From Paramacrobiotus metropolitanus (taxonomy: Eukaryota; Tardigrada; Eutardigrada; Parachela; Macrobiotidae), in contig NW_026570292.1 of the NCBI RefSeq assembly GCF_019649055.1, positions 248,001 to 312,000 on the forward strand: a stretch of 64,000 nt of DNA, in the 5' to 3' direction. Made by a program: the position numbers and the translations under genes. Of this stretch, positions 11,200 to 21,506 are shown in pieces; positions within the stretch are counted from its first letter, which is position 1; the number at the start of each line of letters is the position of its first letter. The notes under the pieces are model-generated. The model had not been told where the DNA came from and made no database searches. It saw only the letters and a list, made by a program, of their open reading frames with translations.

Positions 11200-12059
11200 T
11201 TAACAGCTGGGTTCATTTAGAGAAAATGCGGTTTGACTAAAGTCAGCGAATTCATCCTCAAAAGGAAAAGGATCCGCAGAACAATCGATCGGTAAGTAAG
11301 ACTCGCCGTCGCGGTATTTGTATGCGCCATTTAACCACCCTCCAGCCACGGAGTATATTTGACCGGTTTCAGCCTCCCTCAGCAGACGAAGGTTACCCTG
11401 TCTCCATCGGCGAAACGATGCAAACTGACAGCCACAATGTAAGTTAAACAAGTAATCTTTCACGGCCTGATTACACATACACAGATCTTTGAGACCGTTT
11501 TCTAAAGACAAGAAGCGTAGGTCAGGCAGATTCGTAAAAGTGTCCTTCTCCAGACTGTTTATGGTAACATTTAAAAACACAAGAATCCTTAATTTGATGG
11601 AGTGCTCGAAGTCATTTTTGTAAATAGTTAGGCCGCGGCAGCTGGTTATTCCCAAATCGAGAAGATTCGGCAAGCGTAACTCGTGGAGCTTTCCTGTTGG
11701 TCGAGAGGTCATACAGCGACTCAGATAGAAAACGGCAATTTGTCTGCGAATTGGAGCAAAAGTAGAAAATGCGATGTGAGGTCCGTCGTACTGCTTGAGA
11801 AGCGTCGCGCGCGGTGGAAATTTTGCTATAGACGCCACCAGATCGATCACTTCTTGCGAGCTGACTTCCTGGACACAGCTGAGCTCGAACCGTCGGAAAC
11901 TTGTGCAGCTTTCCAGTCCCAGTGTGGCTGGAACACAGTGTGCAGTGTACTGTTCTATACACTCCTCCGTCGTCATGGGCTCAGTTGAGAAATCAGCGAA
12001 GTCGGCCTCGAATTCGGTAGTATCGTCACACTGGTTGTTTTTGTTTGCAATATCAGAGC
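11200..12059 (-). CDS. LRR protein with C-terminal cap, paralogue A (5' exon not found)
   Basis: Terminal exon of an extracellular-type leucine-rich-repeat protein, about 286 residues. It begins at a good acceptor (CATTTTTTCAG/GC) in phase 1, so an upstream exon with a signal peptide is expected, but I could not place it. LRR-like stretches (LPNLLDLGIT, LRILVFLNVT, LPDLRFLSLENG) are followed by an LRR C-terminal cap (LHCGCQFASFRRW). The C-terminus is acidic and ends in cysteine. It is a tandem paralogue of the gene at 13428-14735, sharing the motif (F/L)TNLPDL(R/K)(F/L)LS(L/M)ENGL and the pre-LRR segment ending EPM. Role unknown; secretion is inferred. Confidence 0.75.
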
Positions 12060-12546
12060 CTGAAAAAATGAGGACCATGAGGAGTCACAATATTAAAGCG
12101 GCATTAAGAAAAAGATCGATATTACGCGCGGCCTCCCACAGTCTGGAGATCTCTCTAGCCAAAACTTTTAAAAAAATCTGGTACCACAGTTAGATCGGCA
12201 GTGGCCCAGAACTGCGTCACATGACTTTTGTTTTTGAATACGTCCTATCGGAATCGTGCCGGCACGATGCCGCAAACGATACAACCCAGTTTCAAGGTGA
12301 CCTTGAAACTTTAAAATTTGCCTGGGTACATTACGTAACGTACGTAAATTATTAAATACGCAAATTAAACGGAATAAATTGAACTTATTTTCGTACAACA
12401 CTAACCAAAAAATTAAGTAACTAGGAAAAATGCACGTTGGCGTGCATTTGGCAGACCGGAGCGCAACATTTCCTTTGATTACATTATTTTCCAAAACGAC
12501 TTAGCAACATAAGCATGCACTTCCAATTACTCGTTGGAAATGGTTT

Positions 12547-12594
12547 TCGTAACAACCTTTCGTAACGACCTTTCGTAACGACCTTTCGTAACGG
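12547..12594. repeat. 13-bp tandem repeat
   Basis: Three to four consecutive copies of ACCTTTCGTAACG. Confidence 0.85.
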
Positions 12595-12804
12595 ACAGAA
12601 ATCAACGAAAGTATTAGTCTTGAATATAGAGGACCTCCGCTACGCTCCGGTCGATTACATGTTAACCTGTCGATTTTCGTTTTCGGCATATTTGTAGTAA
12701 ATGGTAGGTCTTAACCATACGGACGTCGGGCTTTTCGATTTTGGCAGGACCACTTTTCTAAACAACTGCTTAAAGCAAAGAGCCGCATTTATTATTGTAA
12801 GGTG

Positions 12805-12965
12805 AGTGAGTGACCGAGATACCTTCACTGCGAGCAAAATCGCTAATTGATTGAGTGAGGTACGGTCCCGTACGGAGCTACCACTGTTGTCCAGTGATCA
12901 GAATCGCTAATTGAGGGAGTTACCGAGCTACCACTGCTGTCCAGTGAGCAAAAACCATAACTGAG
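12805..12965. repeat. Degenerate tandem repeat, unit about 65 bp
   Basis: Repeated words GAGCTACCACTGYTGTCCAG and ATCGCTAATTGA alternate two to three times. Confidence 0.65.
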
Positions 12966-13427
12966 TGTGCTCAGAACGCTACGTTAATGTGTAACCGGGC
13001 TATTCATTGATTCAGGCCGTGGATCACAAGAAACGCGGAGGCGAAGCAGCAGCTGTTTCTCGTAAATATTTAGTACTGCTTGTACAGAGTATGCAGTATT
13101 AAAGCGCCGTAATGATATCGTCTGATATTTTAACCATAACCATTCGTGACTACCTGGTCGGCTGGTCCTGTTCTAACCAAATTACAACGACGATGCACAG
13201 TCAGCGGAAGCCGGCCAAGCTATTTCCAAAGCTGACTTACGTACTTTCCTTACGTAAAGGGGGCTATCGAAATAAACTGAGCCTGCGGTCAGACCAGTGA
13301 TGCATTAAAATGCAGTGGTATGGCAGTCTTAGACTCTTAGTCATAACTACTTCGAGATCCTGCATTCTATTCTTTTCCAACCTACACAGTCACAACTTCC
13401 TTCAGTGCGTTTACAGTAAACGTAAAA

Positions 13428-14735
13428 TCATTGGCCAAAACACTCACTATACGAGTACACAAGTTCGCAATGGGTGCTTACTAGCTCAGAAAAGGGCGCC
13501 ATATTAGGCGGTTCGAGGCACTTACTGTCGGGTACGTTGGTGGAAAATCTGTGTTGACTGTAATCCACTGAAGACGAGCCGGTTATTAAAGAAACGGATG
13601 TGCAATCAATCGGTAAAAAAATTTCCGCTCTGTTAAAGGCAGCATTGCTCCACGAGTCCGTAATTCGGTAAACTTCGCCAATGTTTGCCTTCCGTAACAG
13701 CTGCTGATTTCCACTCCACCAATTTCGAAACCACTGAAACTCACAGCCACAATGCAGACGCGTAAGGTATGCAAGAGCACCTTCGCTGAACGTCTTCACA
13801 TCGCTCAAACCATTCTCCATAGACAGCAGCTTCAAATCGGGAAGATTGGTGAATGTGGCTTTTTCCACAGTTTGAATAATGGTATTCTGAAATAAAATCA
13901 TTCTGAGTTTGTTCGTCTGGCTGAAGTCAGCCTTTTTGATGTCCAGATTAGAGCAACCAACGGTTTTGAATTCCAGTAAATTAGCAAACTGAAGAATTAC
14001 AAGTCGGTGCGTAGCACGAGTAGAAATACAGTTGTACAAATGGAACAGAACGACTTGTTTCCGCACTGAAGCAAAGTTGACCACATCAAGCTTTTCCCCG
14101 TCGTATGCGCTGAGTTTAATTGCTCTTAAAGGTGATTTGGACATTGCCGTACTCATCCGCTGGAGATCTTGAGAGGTAGCAGCACTATTGCAGTTGATGT
14201 CCAGAGTCAGGGCTGATGTGCAATTGAAAATTGTAAGTCCAGGTTTATCGCAGTTAGCGTTGAACTGAAGCCGACATTGGTCGAGAGACATGGGCTCTCG
14301 GGAAAACTGGGGAAATACTTCCGGCAGAGGTACATCTTCCTGGTCGTCACCTATGTAAAAAAGAGTAATTCAGTAAGCCATGCTTACTGCCAGGTGCCAA
14401 TACAATTTTCAGTGAGCAGGACTTGTATTGAATAAAACCGCTATGACCAGCAGAATACAACATTTCTTTTGATAAAACATTAGCGACAAAATGTACTCGT
14501 TCAGATACAAAATATGCAAAATACGGTGACTGACGATAAACCGTACCTGTGTCAGGACAGGGAAGTGGACAAACCGGACACTGGTCGTCAGCCTTTTCAT
14601 TCGTTATCTTTTGAGAAATCGTACTTGTTTCAGGACATTGAAGTGGACACTGGTCCTCCACCTTTTCGGTTGTTGTTTCTTTAGACGACTGCAGATCCGG
14701 GCATTTCGTTCCGTTGTCTTCTTCGTCGCTTTCAT
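13428..14735 (-). CDS. LRR protein with C-terminal cap, paralogue B (5' exon not found)
   Basis: Two exons are read: 14735-14547 (after a strong TTTTTTCTTTTCAG acceptor, phase 1) and 14350-13428 (phase 1 join). Exon 1 is acidic and has two cysteine-proline repeats (QCPLQCPETS and QCPVCPLPCPDT). Exon 2 carries four or so LRR-like stretches (FANLLEFKTV, LRMILFQNT, LPDLKLLSMENG) and an LRR C-terminal cap (LHCGCEFQWFRNWW). A 5' exon with a signal peptide should lie upstream but was not identified. The last 25 or so residues extend beyond the end of its paralogue at 11200-12059. Probably secreted or surface bound; partner unknown. Confidence 0.75.
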
Positions 14736-15214
14736 CTGAAAAGAAAAAATATTTCCAATTCCCATACATCGAAGCTTTGCAAAAATGGATGCGAACGCTT
14801 TACACATCAACGGCAAAAAAAGAATCCAGCATAAGTTTTAATCGGTTGCAAGCGGATATGTACTACTTGTAGTTATGAAGCATTCGGCCTAACATAGGAA
14901 TGTAATATTCGCGATCCAGTTGGCTCGATAACACTACCAGAGCCTTAAAGTATAAATTTTTTAATTAGCAAAACAGCCGTTAGCATGCAATGCCAGACCA
15001 GAGCGTAGCAGCTTCTGCATAATACTCCTACTTATACTTAGTCATTGAGGGAAGTTGCACAATTTTATTTAAAAACTGTTCGAATTGGACGTTATAATTA
15101 CGATAGTTTCCATTGTACATATCGAATTTTCTCTGTTATAAGACACACATACAACAGTTTTATAAAAATATGATGTTTTTCACCATTTACAAAGATACTG
15201 GTAGAATGCGGTAG
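14736..15214. other. Intergenic, nothing further recognised
   Basis: Should contain the missing first exon of the LRR gene downstream. No convincing signal peptide exon in the right phase was found. Confidence 0.35.
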
Positions 15215-16629
15215 TTAATCAGTACCTGCGGAATTGCTAGGGTCGGCAATCTGACAGTGAAATCTTCTGTAAATCCGTACAATATCCAGCGGACTAAGAT
15301 TCTTATTTTGTCCAACTCTGGATTTTTTGACTGTCGGGAGAATGGTTGGAATACTGCTATCTTTTGCGAACGCGTTGTATTTGTAATGCATAACAGATTC
15401 GTAATCGTACGGAAGCCCGTAGGTATTGCCTTCTTCGTGCTTGGCGAACTGATCGCGGTCACCTAAAAAAAATGCGTCATCAGGAAATTGTAGGGCAAGC
15501 ATTTTCGCTTATTTAGCTCTAAATCTTACTTTTAGCAATATTATCCCAGAGTATTAGCACGTGCTGATCGCGGTCAGATCGCGAATGTTCGTGAAAGAAG
15601 CCCATGACGTGCATCAGCTCGTGCTGGACATCTCCATGATGTTTTAAGCAACCCGGTGCATACGTAATTGCTTGTTTTCCACCAATACGACCGATGTTCG
15701 ACATACACCTGGAAATAAAATTACAGTAATCGTTAGTTATGGTACTGCTTCTGCTCAAGTTTTGTAAAGCAACAACTCACTGCAATCCTTTCTGAAAGCT
15801 AATATAGTCTTCTTCGGCGGTACGCTTCACGAATTTTACACAACCACCAGAAAGACGGGTAATTATCTGCATGGATTCTAAAATTATCTTCATCTCTTTT
15901 GGTGCTGCAATAACAAAGGAATATTATACACTGTCTGGTGGATGTTAGCCTAAGCATTTATATCAAGACCGTTACAAATTAAACGTATTTGTGCGGTACT
16001 ACTTACTCATTAAAGCATATTGCTTCTTGGAGAATTCATATGGTATGGTGTTATTGGGCCAAAAAGAACTAGCATCATTGATAGCATTTGCAGCGCCCTG
16101 GGACAGCTATAACAACGGTAAAGAGCAAATGTAACACTGTAAGGCAGAAATGTCGCCAAGGTTTTTATTTTTTTGTCAAAGAGAACTCACATGAAACACT
16201 GCGTTACCCGCAAGGATTACTGAGAAGGTCATAACGATGCAGTAAGTACTTTACCCATGTCACGAATATTTACTTGCTTTGCATATTTTTTCCTTTTTAT
16301 TTGCCGATTACCTGAAGAGTCTGCAGCCCCAGAATGTCACCTTCAGGTAAATCACTATCGTAACGAGTAAAGTCTTCGTTGCTATTCGCCAAAATATCGG
16401 GATCAATAAATTCTTTCCAGTCTACAGCACAATAAAACACTTGCATTAACATATAATTATATCACCCTTTATAGCTCTAAACTTCTAATACAATTCACAG
16501 CAGACGCGATTAGCATTTCTACAAATCAGTTGGCGTACTATCAGGGAGGTTTTTTATCAATGACTTCGACATTGTAGCGCAAAATGTGTTGAAAAGAAGT
16601 AACAAATGCCAGGAGAATATGCAGCGCAT
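15215..16629 (-). CDS. Astacin-family zinc metalloprotease
   Basis: Secreted peptidase (M12A), 283 residues, from six exons that keep phase throughout: 16629-16539, 16421-16312, 16106-16007, 15904-15781, 15708-15530, 15462-15215. The start gives a clear signal peptide (MRCIFSWHLLLLFNTFCA). The zinc site and following signature are complete (HELMHVMGFFHEHSRSDRD), and the Met-turn is SVMHY, with its tyrosine. The catalytic domain start (WPNNTIPYEF) and the cysteine motif before the zinc site (CMSNIGRIGGKQ) are typical. It ends shortly after the catalytic domain, with no EGF, CUB or ShK domain, so it is a minimal astacin. The short propeptide contains a PEGD segment where family members carry the inhibitory FxGD aspartate. 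Targets are unknown. Confidence 0.93.
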
Positions 16630-18437
16630 TTTGTAATGGTTTTATGTAACGACACGAGACTTTAGACGTTGCTGTAGTCAGACTGTCAAAAACTGCTATG
16701 ATACCAATCAAGTTTTCAAACAGAAGAGACATCAGTCCCAATGTTCGTAGAATCGATGCTCAGTATTCCTGCTAGGCTCCACCGCGAATTTTATTGATTT
16801 GTGAAGATGGTCACAAACCGGTTTGTATCGGTAATGACGACAGTACATTGTTTTTTAGACTGTTGGTAAACGTCTCTGACAGCAAAACAGCTTGCAGCTG
16901 AATATGCATCCTGCTAGATTGAGAACTTCTTCTGAACATTTTGGTAACCGGTATTTAAATCAATCAAGTTTTTGCGCGGTGGCCCATACTCCATACGACT
17001 GAACAGGCACGTTCCTATTGTACATTGTAGGTCTATACTGTACATTTGTAAGCTTTCATATATTTGTACATACATTAAGCCACAGTGCCAGAAAAAAGTG
17101 TTCGGAAAATAAATAAAGACTTAGTGGTAAATAAAATAAATTTATTTACGCTGTGTAGAACTAAGCGCAAAGTGTACTGTAGCTGCGGTCACATGCACAA
17201 GCTCGGAAGCTAGACCATCGAGGGTGGTTTAATAAAATTTGCAAATTTGCATACACGTTAAAGATGCTCAAGACAGCGTGTGCAATGCCCAACAGAGGGA
17301 AGACACCGGCCGGACCAGATGGTGTTCTAACATGTGTGCCCGCCTCTAGTACACTAAACTACAAGCTCCTTTCTACTATTAATTTTATGTAGTTTTTAAA
17401 AAAACTTCCCGTAAGAAAATCGGATTAAAATTAAACAAACGCTAAATATGTCATCGACTGTTACTATATCGGCCACAACCTGCAATATCTACAGAGTACT
17501 AGCACTGAAATAATTGTGTGGCTTTGTGTGCTGCTTGTCAACAAGCGTGTACGAGTTTGTGTGACATGTGGACTTGTACTAACCTCGTTTATTATGTATT
17601 CTGGGGTGGTGAAAATAATGTAGTAAAGCTGTTGATGGTTTTGTGGTGGGGTATATATAGACTAACCAAGGCATGGTCACCGCCTTTCCCCTCCGAAAAA
17701 ATTCATTTGTTTGACAATAGAATTTGTTGTAGAAAAACTTAAGAAATTAATAGTTTCATCGGCAATGGTCTACTGGGCGTGACCAAAAACCAGTTTCGGG
17801 CAGACTACAGATTATGTGATATTGATTATGTTTATGCGGTGACACAAATTTTATAATATAAACACCGACAAGTGGGACAAGCAGTCCCAAGTTCCAAAAG
17901 TGAAACGCGGTATCGGCTCTGGCATTCAGAAGATAAAGTGCATTAAGTCCGCCCCGTCACCTTTCATCACGCCTTCCTCCAGCCACACATAGATTGACTG
18001 TTCGTAGGCTTGGTCGGCGGCGTCTTTGGGAGAGCAAGGAAAACTGATGAAACGGCAGCGCGCAGCCTTGAGGACCATCACCGATTACAGAAAAACGAGT
18101 AATACCGGAGCTGTGTAAACGGCTGGGCAAAGCCGCAGCAATCGACCATGGCGCCAAATGGAAGCAGTGTGGCTGTACATACAAAATCCTCAACCGTCGC
18201 AAATGCAAGGTATCATGGAACCCGCATGACCTGATTCCGTTTAAAGAGACAGACTCAAGGTATGCACTCCACCGGGAGGAAAGCATCAGCATCACAACAC
18301 GGTCACGGATTGGAATCACGACCCTATGAGGCTGAAAGCTTTGTTTGGTACCTAAATAAATTTTTCATTTGAATGCATCTTTTGTGAGCAACGCTCGCCT
18401 TTATACATATTATGAATAAAATTCAACTGAGTAGATA
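16630..18437. other. Intergenic, no gene recognised
   Basis: No supported gene. A forward open frame at about 18085-18327 has basic, cysteine-containing codons but no start, splice site or family match, and a reverse frame covers the same bases. Confidence 0.4.
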
Positions 18438-19272
18438 TGGCCCATTTCGTACCACTCTAGAAAACCGGCCCCCTTTTTGTTACTGTATTCCATGTATTCC
18501 TAAGTAGTCCCGTTGTATTCCTACTGTATTCTCCGCTTCCGGTATGATGTAATTTCAGTATTCTCGGACAGTGAGCCGGTATTCCTACGTATTCCGCGTG
18601 TATTCTGCCCAAATTCAAGGCGTATTCTAAGTTTTCCAATTCGAAAACCCAAGAATACACGGGGAATACAGGCGGAATACGGAAGAATACGGGGACACAC
18701 TAAAGAACACAACAGTCATGTCTAAATTAAAGCTACTCGGGTATATAATGGAAAATCCCTCGCGAATACGGTAGGAATACAGGCAGAAAACAGATGGAAT
18801 AAATACATGGGAATTTTGCTAAAGACTAGGTACCTCAGTCAGTTTAGGCGAGATTATTTTACCTTTGAGTGTGCCCGTATCCCCACGTATAGTACCTGTA
18901 TTCTGCCTGTATTCCTAAAGTATTCCCTAACTCGCTTCTCTAACCTCTACGACTGCTGTCTTCCTGCAGCATATTAGCGCATTCCCACGTATTCAGCCAG
19001 TATTCCCCAGGTATTCCCTGCTGTTCTAGCTAAAAATCTAAGAAGCCTAAGAAACCAGAGAATACATTGTCAACACGGACAGCATACGGGTAGAATACGT
19101 GGGAATACGGAAATACAGCACAGGAAGACGTAGTCAAACGTATTTGCAAAAGCAAAATAATGGAGAACATAACGTGAATACAGACAGAATACGTGTGGGA
19201 TACATAGGAATATGTGGAATACAATCAACAAAAAAAGGGGCCGATTTTCATAGAGTGGTACGAAATGGGCCA
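18438..19272. mobile_element. MITE-like element built of GTATTCC repeats
   Basis: Terminal inverted repeats of about 45 bp (outer end TGGCCCATTTCGTACCACTC) bound an 835-bp element flanked by TA on both sides (18436-18437 and 19273-19274), as for Tc1/mariner-type insertion. The interior has no open frame. It consists of dozens of degenerate GTATTCC or GGAATAC words spaced 8-20 bp apart, with orientation switching between segments so that the element can fold on itself. The repeat content and terminal repeats are seen directly; classification is inferred. Confidence 0.85.
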
Positions 19273-19274
19273 TA

Positions 19275-20081
19275 GGCGCTACACAGCACTATTGACCGTC
19301 GCAGATACCGCGGTACTTGACCTTAGCATTGAAAAGCCCTTTGTTAGCAGCTGCCGATGTACAGATGTCACAGCTGGCATTCTCTTCCCCGACAAACACC
19401 TAGCCCAATAACTCCAAAGTGTGCAATCGAAGTGGTATTTAATATAGGACATCTTTTGTCCGCACCGACGCATCGTTGACAACAACACCAACGGAAACTG
19501 TATTTTTGTGCTGCAGCCATTGTTCGCTTGGTACAATGGTAAGGTAAAATTCAATTATGTAATTTTATGTTCAAGGATCATTCCGACTAACCTTTTAATA
19601 ATTAACGTTGCACATGATTTGCATCTGATACCTTTATGGTTTCTACAACGCCGTCACGTGGAGCTTTATTCCTGTTATGGCATGGTACTCATTATGACGC
19701 TCTCGACAAAACCGTGTGTCACACCACATGATTATAATGTACAATTTCTCGATATGCGATGTGAACATGCTTCGTTACATCTTTTATGAACTTCCATAGA
19801 TTATTCAATTTCATATGAATGCCCTTGTGGTCCCTACCGGCGCTCTGCTGTATGCGGCATCGTGTTTCTACGACAATATACTCGTACTTTATAAATGGGA
19901 TTATCCAATTCAAAGTCACTCACATTGTACACCAATATTACACGCCTTTGCACGACGCTGACGCTGAAAATTCACCTGTTACAAAGAGTCTGTCCAGGTT
20001 GAATGTCTTGAGTCCGTTCGACCTCAGTCACACGCTTGCTCGCTAAATTCGTCAAGTCAACTCAAAAATCTTCGATTTTTG
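19275..20081. other. Intergenic, nothing recognised
   Basis: Upstream region of the forward GPCR. Open frames here show no family features. Confidence 0.4.
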
Positions 20082-21044
20082 ATGGAGAACAACGTGACCA
20101 ACCAATCTTTGCGCGAAATCGCCGTAGTCTGGTCAGTAAGTCCAATTTTTACACTAATAATGGAAATTCTAGTTATAGTTTTGAACGGTGCTTTGCTGAT
20201 TATCTTGACCACGTCATATTCGCTTCGTATCTCGACATTCCACGTCTACGTCGTTAACGTCACCTTGGCCAACTTTTTACATGCCATTCTCGTTGACCCG
20301 TTCAGCATTATCACCGACATTCACGGCGGAGTCTGGATCTTTTCGTACGCTGTTTGCTCCTTCTACCAGTTTTCCTTATGGATCCTGAGTGCCGCCATGC
20401 AGAACGCGCACGCCCTCATTACACTGAACCGGCTGTGGGCCATTATATTTCCTATACATTACCGGCAAACTCACCGCCGAACCACCGCTGTACTCCTATG
20501 TATTGGAATGTGGATTTGCATTCTGATTATTCTCTTACCAGGCATGATTCCCGATGCAACGTACTACCGGCTGCTAATGGACAGAGACGTGTGCCGGGTC
20601 AACAGCGCCGGTCAAGTGGACTGGTCAATCACCAGTCATTTTCTCGCTTACGGTTTGGCGGAGTTTATTATTGTCATTGCCTATCCGTTTATTGTTTACG
20701 CTCACTGTCGGCGGAAGAAAACGACCGGCACGAGTGCACCCACAACGCGAGCGCTGCCATCGGCAACGGCAGCCGGACAGCTTCCATCGCAAAATAAAAC
20801 TCGCTCTTCGAAACGGCTGCATATTTTGACTTTATTGACCGTGTCGGTGTTCATCTGCTGGACACCCGGCTCGGTTGTGTATTCGATTCTCCCGTTCAGG
20901 AATATTGATATACCGTTATTTGCGGATTTGTTGTTTGCCTTTCAAGCCGCACTGGACCCGGTTTTGTTTATGGTCACCCTGCCAGAGCTGCGGCAGTCTG
21001 CACGGCGTCTGTGTTGCAGAGGGAGCGTGCATCCAGGCGCATAG
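20082..21044 (+). CDS. Rhodopsin-like GPCR, paralogue 4 (diverged)
   Basis: Single-exon seven-transmembrane receptor of 320 residues on the opposite strand from the other three. The ATG at 20082 gives a short N-terminus with two glycosylation sites (NVT, NQS). It keeps the extracellular-loop cysteine pair (TM3 AVCSFY; loop 2 DVCRVN). DRY is NRLW, the TM6 motif is CWTPG, which keeps the CWxP cysteine and tryptophan, and TM7 has DPVLF in place of NPxxY. It is clearly related to the cluster at 0.5-10 kb but more diverged, with Ser/Thr-rich intracellular loop 3. It looks intact. Confidence 0.9.
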   Translation: MENNVTNQSLREIAVVWSVSPIFTLIMEILVIVLNGALLIILTTSYSLRISTFHVYVVNVTLANFLHAILVDPFSIITDIHGGVWIFSYAVCSFYQFSLWILSAAMQNAHALITLNRLWAIIFPIHYRQTHRRTTAVLLCIGMWICILIILLPGMIPDATYYRLLMDRDVCRVNSAGQVDWSITSHFLAYGLAEFIIVIAYPFIVYAHCRRKKTTGTSAPTTRALPSATAAGQLPSQNKTRSSKRLHILTLLTVSVFICWTPGSVVYSILPFRNIDIPLFADLLFAFQAALDPVLFMVTLPELRQSARRLCCRGSVHPGA

Positions 21045-21506
21045 CAAGGAACAGTCTGCAAAGCAACAAATTTACTTTTGAATAGGTAAGTATTTGTCAG
21101 TATTTGTCGATTGCTCGCACTGGCCGATATCAGAAACGTTTATCAAAGCTACCAACAACTGCTCTGCCTCACCTACTAGTTTACGACCTGTCGACACTAT
21201 GGACGGCAATAATCAACGCAAAACAGACACAACAACAGTATTACAAATTCTTGCGCCACTATGACTGCAATCTCTCTTGATAAGGTGTTTATATCGGGTA
21301 AAAGAAGTTACTGTTGATGACTAAAACGCCATCCGCTGAAATTCATATCCATATCCGAGCATGGTACTGATTATAAAATCAACCATCATTATTGCTCGAG
21401 CGGCGTACTTAACGGCAAGCAACGCAAATTTAACACGAGCTTACCTGTGCAACCCACCATCACATGGTGTAATTTCATTAATCCCGCGCGCAAGAGATTA
21501 CCGAAA
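21045..21506. other. Intergenic, nothing recognised
   Basis: Between a GPCR stop and the signal peptide of the LRR-repeat gene; presumably holds the promoter of the latter. Confidence 0.4.

Larger units (their letters stand above)
12060..13427. other. Intergenic with degenerate tandem repeats
   Basis: The 5' exon of the LRR gene at 11200-12059 should lie here. Otherwise it holds two small tandem repeats (12547-12594 and about 12805-12965) and no recognised exon. Confidence 0.45.

Noticed and set aside
18085-18327. Forward open frame with basic and cysteine residues
   Set aside because: No start codon, splice acceptor or family motif, and a longer reverse frame over the same bases; not enough to call a gene.
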